55,598 nucleotides of DNA from Candidatus Buchananbacteria bacterium (GTDB taxonomy: Bacteria; Patescibacteriota; Patescibacteriia; 2-01-FULL-39-33). The notes under the pieces were generated by a model. It saw nothing but the letters and a program-made list of their open reading frames with translations. It was not told the DNA's origin and searched no databases. The DNA is taken from positions 1-55,598 of the forward strand of contig CAISTG010000038.1 of assembly GCA_903888345.1 (NCBI GenBank), in the 5' to 3' direction. Both the position numbers and the translations under genes were made by a program. This document shows positions 48,593 to 55,598 of the stretch, in pieces (positions within the stretch are counted from its first letter, which is position 1; every line of letters begins with the position of its first letter).

Positions 48593-49753
48593 TTATTTAA
48601 TCTTACCACCGCTAGCATCCTCGGGAATTTTGGAGGTTAGATTTGGCAGACTGAAATTCATGGTTTCTCCGGTGAATTTGTCTTGGCCGCTAGCCTTGAT
48701 ATTCTGCAATAAGTCCGCTAGTTGGCCAGTTTGACCCTTGGTTGGGATCAATTCCACCTCAAAAGCGGTGCCGACCTGTGGATAACTTACGCTCGGGGCG
48801 ACTAATTTTTGGATTTCCCAGCTGACGGTATTATTATCGCTGGCGAATTTAACGGGTTGCGGTGAGGTAGCACTCAGACGACCAGTGGGTCGAACGTTGG
48901 CTGGCAGGGTTGCTGTCAGTTGAACATTTTCAGCGTCGTTATAATCAGTTTCGGCGGCAAAGAAAATCCAGTACTTGGTTGCTTGTCCCACGATTGGTGG
49001 TAATGGACCGACGCCTAATTGGTCGCCTTCGTTTAGTCGATATTTAGCGACAGCGGTTAGAACCAGATTGGTGGAAATTTTTTGGGTGAGTTGCTGGCTA
49101 ATTGCCGTTAGCTCAGGCGTACCGGTTTTGGTATCATGGTAGGTTGCAGTTAGTTTGGCTTGAACTATATAGTTGTTAGGATTGGTAGGTTGTTCAACTT
49201 TAGTGTTCAGATTTAACTGATACTTAATGGTGCCGGTTTGACCTGGATTAATTGCTTTCAGCTCCGGATACTTGGTTTGGTCCAAGACAATTTTTTTGTT
49301 GATACCAGGAATCTCACTTTCTAAATTTAGAATCACCATTACCTTAGTGGCGACAGCGGCACCGTCATTTTTGTAATTGATCGAATAGGTAAAGGGAACG
49401 CCAGTTTTGATGTGGTCGCGATCTTTGACTAAGTCCAGCGTTAAATGTGGTTGCTGGTTGATGATTAAGACGCCTTGATCGAAATAACTCTGGATGGAGT
49501 TTTTGGCGGGATGCGTCAACAGAAAAATGTTTAGGCCGAAGAGACTAATAATGATGAGCAGTAGTATCACGTCGGCAATTAAGTGTGCGAGCCAGAAATT
49601 ATTAGTTGGATGATAAAACTTTTGGTAACGATTTTTGGCCGGAACCAAAAAAACGTTTAAGGTTTTAATAAATATACCATTAGCTGGAGCTGGAGTGGCC
49701 GGACTTAATGGCCGCGTTTCGACTTTGATTATTTTGTTTGATGTTTTTTTCAT
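48593..49753 (-). CDS. Membrane-anchored protein with DUF11/CARDB-like beta domains
   Basis: A 386-residue protein. A Pro-rich cytoplasmic N-terminus is followed by one membrane helix (about 58-82) and a large extracellular part with repeated immunoglobulin-like units. Typical sequences are KTGVPFTYSINYKNDGAAVA and NPGQTGTIKYQLNLNTKVEQ, then AENVQLTATLPANVRPTGRL. This is the pattern of DUF11/CARDB adhesion domains. It is the last gene of the exopolysaccharide operon, 2 nt after the fusion gene. It may anchor or organise the glycan. The function is inferred. Confidence 0.65.
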   Translation of the reverse strand: MKKTSNKIIKVETRPLSPATPAPANGIFIKTLNVFLVPAKNRYQKFYHPTNNFWLAHLIADVILLLIIISLFGLNIFLLTHPAKNSIQSYFDQGVLIINQQPHLTLDLVKDRDHIKTGVPFTYSINYKNDGAAVATKVMVILNLESEIPGINKKIVLDQTKYPELKAINPGQTGTIKYQLNLNTKVEQPTNPNNYIVQAKLTATYHDTKTGTPELTAISQQLTQKISTNLVLTAVAKYRLNEGDQLGVGPLPPIVGQATKYWIFFAAETDYNDAENVQLTATLPANVRPTGRLSATSPQPVKFASDNNTVSWEIQKLVAPSVSYPQVGTAFEVELIPTKGQTGQLADLLQNIKASGQDKFTGETMNFSLPNLTSKIPEDASGGKIK

Positions 49754-49755
49754 AG

Positions 49756-52700
49756 TTATTTAGCGTTAGCGGTAAAGACACCACTTGATAGAGCAACGAC
49801 TTCTACTTTGCCATCACCATCAACATCAGCCACACTGACGTTGACGCCTTGGCGGCTATTGGTATCAAAAGCAAACCACTCTTTGATTAGTTGTCCGGAA
49901 GCATTAAAGACTTTGACGTGAGGGCCGCCAGTGACGCCAGCACCAGTAACAACCTGATTGGTATTGTCGCCACTTAAATCACCGCAAGCAACATTAACGC
50001 CACCACGGAAATTTGAGTTATAAGCAAACCATTCTTTCAATAATTTTCCGGTTGAAGTAAACACTTTAATATGGGGACCGCCACCAGATCCAGCGCCCGT
50101 AATAATTTCAAATTCGCCGTCATTATTTAGATCACAGGCAGCAACACTAGCGCCGAGATTCTTCCAGAGAGGGGAATAGGCAGTGAAACTTTTGTTGGTG
50201 TCGATTAAATTATGATCAAAATATTTAATTAAGTTGGAACCACCCTTTTCTGGAGCGACAACAATTGATAACTCCGAATCAGACGGCAGTTTGGTTAAGG
50301 CTAGATTAAAGCCACCGCGGAAGTTAAGACCATAAGGGTAAACGGTTTTAAGATTATTACCATTCTTATCAAAGAGTGAAATGGAGCTTAGTCCGGCGGT
50401 GAGGATTTCATTCTCGCCATCGCCATTAAGATCAGTTTTAATAACTTTGTTGCCGCCGGTAAAGTTGGAATTATAGACGAAGAAACCCGTACGCTTAACT
50501 TGTCCGCTACCACTAAAAATTCTAGCGAAAGAACCATTAGTATAAACAGCGTCCGTTAATTCATTTAAAGGTTTTAATAAGATAATAGCGTCCCCAGCGG
50601 GTAGCGTCAGTTGATTGACAATCGAACCATCATTGGTGGTTTTGTCTTGAGTGCCACGGATTTTTTCTAATTCAGCGTCGAAAGAAAGTTTTTGTGCTTG
50701 TTGACTAGAATTTAATAAAACGACGCCGTTTTCAAAATTGCGTTGCCAAACAGCGGCACTCCAAGCTTTGTTGTTGGTTGTAAGATTGATAGGATTGCCG
50801 GTTGGTTGACCGAGACTGACATTATATTCATCATACCACCATAATTGTTCACGCAAGTTCGGACCATAGTCAAAGCTGTAATAGGCGTTAAACATTAAGG
50901 CGCTAGCCAGGCCAAAGCGCATGGTTTGGTAATCATTTTGGTTACCGGTATTATTGCTATCGGAATTGATAATGTTAAAACGGGGCTGATAGCCGGAATT
51001 GGTAGAAATTTCTAATTTTGGCATTTGGCCATTAAAGCCACCCTCCCAATATTCGGGGAAACCTTCTAGCTCTCGGCCATTGGTGTATTGTGAATAGTCA
51101 CCATCACCATTGCCAATAATTAGATAACGAGAACCGATGGAGGCGCGAAGTTTTTCGAAAAAGGTGTTGTAGGATTTCTGCCAAGCACTATTAACCACTG
51201 CGGCAGAATCGGCGCGGCCATCGTTATTGATATCGATGTTATTGTTGAGGCTCGAAACATTCTGCCAAGTATTATCGAATAACAAGCCATCCCAAAGTCC
51301 CGAGGACAAGAGTTGATTGGTGTAGAAGTTAACTAAATAATCGGCATAAGTTTGGCCATTGTTATCTTTGGTGCCCAGGTTCATCATTACGTTGCCCGCC
51401 CAAAAACTAATGTCTTCACCGTTAGCGGTTTTTAGATGCCAGATGTTTTGATCACCTTTGGCGAGTTGATGCCACATACCGTAACCCGCCGGCTCAATCG
51501 AGTTGAGTCGGCTCGTCGGCATTTCATTGGCCGAGGTATAGGCTAAGATAACTATTTTTGGATTCAATTTTCTAATGTCGCGAATGGCATCAGCGCTATA
51601 AGTCTGCGCTGTCATATCGAGAACAAGTACGTCCCATTTGGCAAGCTCTTTAGCAACTTCCGGAGTAATGGGATTGCGCCAGTAAAGATTAACCAGGCGG
51701 GGATAGTCATGATTCGGGATCAAATAGGCCTGGCCTTGTTCAATATTGATCTGGTAAAAGGGGATGGTTAATAAGGCTGATAAAGTGACTAGCAATATCA
51801 AATTCACCAGCAACATATTGATGCGGCGCAAGGGCTTTTTGTGGCGAGTGATCGCTGTTTGGTAAATGGCTAGTATCTTATGGTAGTAAGCTTGGCCATC
51901 GTATTTTTGGCTTTCCTGTTGTGCTTGATCGCCTAAATAGTTTCTTAAGGTTTCGTCAGAAAGTAATCGTGTTAGTTGTTCTTTTAGGGCACCTAAATCA
52001 GACACTTCATAAAGCAGTCCTGTTTTTTCATTTTCAATTAGTTCAGGAATTGCTCCGACTTTGGAGGCAATAACCGCCTTGCCCAAAGACATGGCTTCGA
52101 GTACGGTCAAACCGAAAGTTTCGTGGACGCGAGAGCAATTGACGACAAAGAGTGAGTTCTTAATTAACTCAATAATCTCGCCCCGATTCTTTTGGCCAAC
52201 TAATTCAATTTTGTCGGCTAGGCCGAAGTCATTAATCTGTTGCTGTAATTGCGTTTCATTGGGTCCGGCACCGGCGATTTTTAGTTTTAGACCATTAACG
52301 CCAATATTGGCAAAGGCAGTAATCAGACCGCTAAAACCCTTACTTTCATCGAGGCGGCCGTAACTGAAAATATATTTTTCGCTGCTAGTCGCTACTGGTG
52401 CCAATGCTGCTAGTAAGAATTCATCAGGCACGAAATGAGGTTGAACAACTATTTTGTTCGGATCAAAACCATGTTTAACTAGTTGGTTTTTCACAAACTC
52501 ACTGGGCGCGATAAAGAGGTCAACGTTGTTTTGGTAAACTTTAAGATAGCGATGAAGCCAGAATTCAAGGTGCAGAATCAGATCAGTTAAGAGTGAATCT
52601 TTATGTAGAAAAGCGCGACCGTCAGCGCGAAGAGTATAGTCGTGGCGAATCAATTTAAAATCATGAACCGTCATAACAACGGGCACACCGAGACGCTTAA

Positions 52701-53034
52701 GTGTCGGTAAGATTGAGGGTGAGAGTTGATGATAAATATTATGAATGTGGGCAATATCTGGTTTGGTTTCTAGTACTACCTTTTGAATTAAACGACTCGC
52801 CTTGAAGGACCAAAATAAACGCGGTAAACGATAGAGGGATTTAAGGGAAAAGCCACTGAGATCTAAATCTTCAATAAAGAGTGATTCTTGTTCGCAGGGG
52901 ATATTTAAAGGATTTTTTTGAGAAAAACAAACCACCCCTTGGCCGTTGTTCTCCAAGAGTTTCTTGAGTGCTAAGAGGTGGATTTCAGCTCCGCCCTTGG
53001 CGTAAAGATATTTGTTGATCTGTAAAATCTTCAT
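49756..53034 (-). CDS. Fusion: glycosyltransferase, membrane helix, putative glycoside hydrolase, FG-GAP repeats
   Basis: A 1092-residue protein in one uninterrupted frame. Residues 1-395 are a GT-B glycosyltransferase of family 4 (MKILQINKYLYAKGGAEIH; EX7E in VHETFGLTVLEAMSLG). A membrane helix lies at about 405-427. Residues about 440-815 resemble putative glycoside hydrolases of the GHL15 kind (WDVLVLDMTAQTYSADAI, SGLWDGLLFDNTWQNVS, ELEGFPEYWEGG), a TIM barrel with acidic residues at strand ends. Residues about 830-1092 are FG-GAP/VCBS repeats (DLNGDGENEILTAG, DLNNDGEFEIITGAG) that bind calcium. The transferase would be inside and the hydrolase outside, so one chain could build and trim the same glycan. 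The start overlaps no gene; wzy ends 4 nt upstream. Confidence 0.82.
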   Translation of the reverse strand: MKILQINKYLYAKGGAEIHLLALKKLLENNGQGVVCFSQKNPLNIPCEQESLFIEDLDLSGFSLKSLYRLPRLFWSFKASRLIQKVVLETKPDIAHIHNIYHQLSPSILPTLKRLGVPVVMTVHDFKLIRHDYTLRADGRAFLHKDSLLTDLILHLEFWLHRYLKVYQNNVDLFIAPSEFVKNQLVKHGFDPNKIVVQPHFVPDEFLLAALAPVATSSEKYIFSYGRLDESKGFSGLITAFANIGVNGLKLKIAGAGPNETQLQQQINDFGLADKIELVGQKNRGEIIELIKNSLFVVNCSRVHETFGLTVLEAMSLGKAVIASKVGAIPELIENEKTGLLYEVSDLGALKEQLTRLLSDETLRNYLGDQAQQESQKYDGQAYYHKILAIYQTAITRHKKPLRRINMLLVNLILLVTLSALLTIPFYQINIEQGQAYLIPNHDYPRLVNLYWRNPITPEVAKELAKWDVLVLDMTAQTYSADAIRDIRKLNPKIVILAYTSANEMPTSRLNSIEPAGYGMWHQLAKGDQNIWHLKTANGEDISFWAGNVMMNLGTKDNNGQTYADYLVNFYTNQLLSSGLWDGLLFDNTWQNVSSLNNNIDINNDGRADSAAVVNSAWQKSYNTFFEKLRASIGSRYLIIGNGDGDYSQYTNGRELEGFPEYWEGGFNGQMPKLEISTNSGYQPRFNIINSDSNNTGNQNDYQTMRFGLASALMFNAYYSFDYGPNLREQLWWYDEYNVSLGQPTGNPINLTTNNKAWSAAVWQRNFENGVVLLNSSQQAQKLSFDAELEKIRGTQDKTTNDGSIVNQLTLPAGDAIILLKPLNELTDAVYTNGSFARIFSGSGQVKRTGFFVYNSNFTGGNKVIKTDLNGDGENEILTAGLSSISLFDKNGNNLKTVYPYGLNFRGGFNLALTKLPSDSELSIVVAPEKGGSNLIKYFDHNLIDTNKSFTAYSPLWKNLGASVAACDLNNDGEFEIITGAGSGGGPHIKVFTSTGKLLKEWFAYNSNFRGGVNVACGDLSGDNTNQVVTGAGVTGGPHVKVFNASGQLIKEWFAFDTNSRQGVNVSVADVDGDGKVEVVALSSGVFTANAK

Positions 53035-53038
53035 GGTA

Positions 53039-54484
53039 TTAAGCTAATTCCTTATTGACTGGTTTATTATTAATTAGGGTCGCAGTTCGCAGTAAGCCGA
53101 GAATGATCCAGAGCCAGATACCCATTAAATTGGTTTCTAAGTAGGGTTGGAAAATACTGGAAATCAGAAAGACGGCTAGTGCACCGATCAGACCTAAATA
53201 GTATGGTGCTAAATCGGCAGATTCAAATAGCTTCTTTCTGATACTTAAAAGGACGGCGAGAATAAATAGTCCTAAAACCGCGATTCCTAACAGACCGGTT
53301 TGGACCATAATCGCTAGGGGTGAATTATGGATATTGCGAAGTTCTTCAAAGTCTTGCCAGTCACCAGTATCAACTAAGATTTGATGACCAAAACCAACAC
53401 CGTAAAATGGATTTTTTAGCCATTCGATTTTGGCTTGACCCCAAGTGTCTTCACGCCAACTGGCTGAGCTATCCTCACTGAGATTAACGACAGTAGCCGC
53501 TCGTTCGATCAGTGCATCAAGATTCGCCGTGACTTTATCCATTGATCCCGAGAAGTATAATAAATTTGAAGAAAGAAAAATAAATAGCACGAGAGCGGCC
53601 AAAGTTAAGCCGATTTTAAGGGCATAGCCACTAAAAACTTTTTTGTGTTGTTTATCGATGATTATAAATATTGACCCTAAACCAACGACCACCGCTAGCC
53701 ATAAATGGCGCATCAAAGAAACGCCGATACCTAAAGCCCAAAATGTCATTACGATCATTGCTAGAGTCGTTGAGCGTAAGCGATTATATAATAATAAACT
53801 GACACCCAACATGGCGGCTAGAGTTAAGTAGAAAGCATGAGTGCCAGCGAGATATCGAGTACCGGTGGTAGAAAGCGGCGTGAACTCGGTCCATAAACCA
53901 TTGCCTCGAATAAAGCCAATAAAGATAAAGGCGATTAATCCGGTTGCTACCAGCAAGATTAAATGAATGATGTTTTTTAATTTTTTGCCACTGTTAACGG
54001 TATAAATGATTAATAGGTAAAGCAGGGCATAGATGAAATAGTTTTTAAAAGAAGAAAAGGCGACCTCGAATTTAGCGTTAATATCAAAGACGCTACGCAA
54101 TAAATAACTGGCAGTTAAAATTAACCAAACCGCCAGGGCCTTTTCGGGCCAACCCCAGATAAAGCGAAAGGTTTTATTTTTGGTTTTATAACTGAAGGCT
54201 AGTGCGAGAAAAGAATAGGCAATGATAACGTCGAGTAAATAGAATTTATAGGTGGTGTCGTCGAAGACTAAACCCTGTAAGGTAAAATAACGTTCAAAAA
54301 CCATGGTTAAGGCAATTAATAAGCCAACACCCAAATAAGCACGATCTGGCAAAATACAAACTCCGGCCAGCACAGCAAAGGCTAGATAAAATATTGGTAA
54401 GGGGCCATAAGCAATCATCGCGATAATGATACCGCTTAAATAGAGATAGGCCAGGAAGTTAATGATTTTAGATTTAGCAATCAT
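53039..54484 (-). CDS. O-antigen ligase/polymerase family (Wzy-like) membrane protein
   Basis: A 481-residue protein with about 12 membrane helices and the Wzy_C (O-antigen ligase) signature near residues 375-420: a periplasmic loop with WREDTWGQAKIEWLKNPFYG, then GFGHQI...RNIHNSPLAIMVQTG. It would polymerise or transfer undecaprenyl-linked glycan repeats outside the membrane. It sits in the exopolysaccharide unit between the Wzz-like and fusion genes. Confidence 0.82.
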   Translation of the reverse strand: MIAKSKIINFLAYLYLSGIIIAMIAYGPLPIFYLAFAVLAGVCILPDRAYLGVGLLIALTMVFERYFTLQGLVFDDTTYKFYLLDVIIAYSFLALAFSYKTKNKTFRFIWGWPEKALAVWLILTASYLLRSVFDINAKFEVAFSSFKNYFIYALLYLLIIYTVNSGKKLKNIIHLILLVATGLIAFIFIGFIRGNGLWTEFTPLSTTGTRYLAGTHAFYLTLAAMLGVSLLLYNRLRSTTLAMIVMTFWALGIGVSLMRHLWLAVVVGLGSIFIIIDKQHKKVFSGYALKIGLTLAALVLFIFLSSNLLYFSGSMDKVTANLDALIERAATVVNLSEDSSASWREDTWGQAKIEWLKNPFYGVGFGHQILVDTGDWQDFEELRNIHNSPLAIMVQTGLLGIAVLGLFILAVLLSIRKKLFESADLAPYYLGLIGALAVFLISSIFQPYLETNLMGIWLWIILGLLRTATLINNKPVNKELA

Positions 54485-54540
54485 AGGTTGGGGGATGTTT
54501 TCGAAAAAGCCGCAGCTTAAAATAAAGCGGCGGCTTAGCG

Positions 54541-55365
54541 TTATTGATTTGGTGTATTAGGAAGGTTTTCTTCGTAATATTGCTCCAGCCAAGGATTATT
54601 AGTTGTTCTGGCGATGGTTTGCTCTTCTATCGGTGGTGTAGGAATTACGGTAGCCGCTGGTTGCGCACTAGCGATAGGAGCAGTGTAGACCGGTTGAGTC
54701 ACCGGAGTTGTTGGATAGGTGTTGGCCGGTTGGTAGGCTTTAACCTTCTTATTGAAAACAAATAGACGATGATTAGGAAAGATAATAATAAAAGTGAAAC
54801 CCAGTAAGATACCGGCTAGTAAGCCTAGTAAACCGTCACTAATAATTTTAGTGGTGGACCAGCTTTCAAAAATTGAGGGGACATCAATCATTTTCAGGGT
54901 TACGCGATCGGCCGAACCGTCATACAGACCGTGCTGACTAATAATGACAGAACTAATGTTGGTAGCCAAAAGGTTGGTTTGATAACGATCATCACCAAAG
55001 ACATCAATTGTTACAATACCCTTATTATCAGAAATACTAGTTTTGACAGCTTGTTTCCAGGCCCGTTGTTTTTGCTCTGGGTTTAAGCCGAGACTATCAA
55101 TCAAATTAGTATCGTTTTTATAGACAGAGTCAATGAAAGAATCGGAATAGATGACTTCACCCAAAATACCAGTAATGTAGTTAGCGGTTTTGCTGGCAGT
55201 ATAGGTGTCAATATTGGTTTGGTTAAAGACAGCCAAGAGTTTGACGGTTGATTTATAGCGAGGTGTTTGCCATAAACTGACGGAAAAGGCTAATAGGCCT
55301 AGTAACAGGGAAATAAAGCCGACCGTTAAGATGTTTTTAAGATTGAAATGTTTGTTTGTTGACAT
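54541..55365 (-). CDS. Wzz/chain-length determinant-like protein
   Basis: A 274-residue protein with two membrane helices (about 12-32 and 178-200) flanking an extracellular domain (about 35-175), the layout of polysaccharide co-polymerases (YRSTVKLLAVFNQTNIDTYT near the start). The C-terminus is a Pro/Thr-rich cytoplasmic tail without a kinase domain, so any BY-kinase partner must be encoded elsewhere. It would set glycan chain length with the Wzy-like protein. It is first in the operon, behind a perfect promoter. Confidence 0.75.
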   Translation of the reverse strand: MSTNKHFNLKNILTVGFISLLLGLLAFSVSLWQTPRYKSTVKLLAVFNQTNIDTYTASKTANYITGILGEVIYSDSFIDSVYKNDTNLIDSLGLNPEQKQRAWKQAVKTSISDNKGIVTIDVFGDDRYQTNLLATNISSVIISQHGLYDGSADRVTLKMIDVPSIFESWSTTKIISDGLLGLLAGILLGFTFIIIFPNHRLFVFNKKVKAYQPANTYPTTPVTQPVYTAPIASAQPAATVIPTPPIEEQTIARTTNNPWLEQYYEENLPNTPNQ

Positions 55366-55424
55366 ATTTATCTAAATTTAGACACTTTTTTAGTATTTAT
55401 TACACTTTTAATTCGTAATATATT

Positions 55425-55453
55425 ATTATATCATAGCTACGCAATTTTGTCAA
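55425..55453 (-). promoter_or_regulatory. Promoter of the exopolysaccharide operon
   Basis: On the minus strand TTGACA (55448-55453), 17-nt spacer ending ATGA, TATAAT (55425-55430): both boxes perfect and an extended -10. CTAAATTTAG lies downstream in the leader (55372-55381) and CTAAACTTAG upstream (55519-55528). Nothing coding was seen between 55454 and the end. Confidence 0.88.
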
Positions 55454-55598
55454 TAGAATGTACAGTTAACATCAAAGGGTGACATTTTGGTAAGATAAGG
55501 GTGACACTGTTAACTCACCTAAACTTAGCAAAATATATGCCAGGATCAAAGCTTAGCGCCCCTCAAGAAATAAGGTTCAGATGGTATCGTCAGGTCGA

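Noticed and set aside
1-55598. Alternative genetic code with TGA as glycine
   Set aside because: Several well-defined genes (YafQ toxin, CoaB) end in TGA at the expected family length.

Overview
The window looks like a chromosomal segment of a Candidate Phyla Radiation (Patescibacteria, Parcubacteria-like) bacterium. This is an inference from gene content: a DUF5667 protein beside an ECF sigma factor, a very large S-layer-like protein, a PilB/PilC/PilM-N-O type IV pilus set with pseudopilins, FtsE/FtsX, a stand-alone IscR-IscU-Nfu-IscS set and many one-off small proteins. TGA is used as a normal stop codon, so this is not a TGA-recoding lineage. No transposase, integrase, CRISPR array or rRNA was seen.

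Layout. 1-5900: ECF sigma factor, DUF5667 protein, and a 1140-residue secreted surface protein behind a 540-nt hairpin-rich gap. 5900-7750: a structured RNA candidate (6S-like), a RelB/YafQ toxin-antitoxin pair bracketed by two identical 38-bp terminators, and a repetitive coiled-coil protein. 7769-10739: a secreted beta-helix/lipase and a membrane protein, then a REP-like array. 11018-19822: an HD hydrolase, an ABC exporter, a TIM-barrel protein, a PH-domain protein, FtsB, a membrane parvulin with a histone-like tail, tRNA-Thr and tRNA-Gly, an RlpA-like protein, FtsE and FtsX. 19922-23809: zinc-ribbon protein, separate CoaB and CoaC, a small protein, a WecA/MraY-type transferase and a DUF192 protein. 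23878-29320: CysS, a five-gene operon of small unknown proteins, UvrA. 29388-31639: two minus-strand blocks of coiled-coil and membrane proteins. 31852-35810: a membrane-anchored protein, a C39-like lipoprotein and the Fe-S assembly operon. 35863-44239: type IV pilus genes in two transcription units. 44409-55365: MBL hydrolase, glycosyltransferases, an Ig/InlB-repeat lipoprotein and an exopolysaccharide operon (Wzz-like, O-antigen-ligase-like, a glycosyltransferase-glycosidase-FG-GAP fusion, a membrane-anchored adhesion-type protein).

Expression signals fall into two classes. Most housekeeping genes have no Shine-Dalgarno sequence and short leaders. ftsB and the WecA-like gene have a -10 element so close to the ATG that their mRNAs should be leaderless. 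About fifteen other genes, visibly richer in G+C and mostly of unknown function, have strong AGGAG-type sites. They sit in self-contained units with a TTGACA-N17-TATAAT-type promoter and a hairpin terminator. Many promoters also carry an extended -10 (TGnTATAAT), and a palindrome, CTAAATTTAG, recurs only between genes.

The most interesting items are the 6S-like RNA with its perfect 22-bp closing stem, the promoter/SD/terminator 'cassettes', the glycosyltransferase-GH-FG-GAP fusion, the 143-nt G-free stretch ahead of iscU, and a probable frameshift in a small acidic protein gene.
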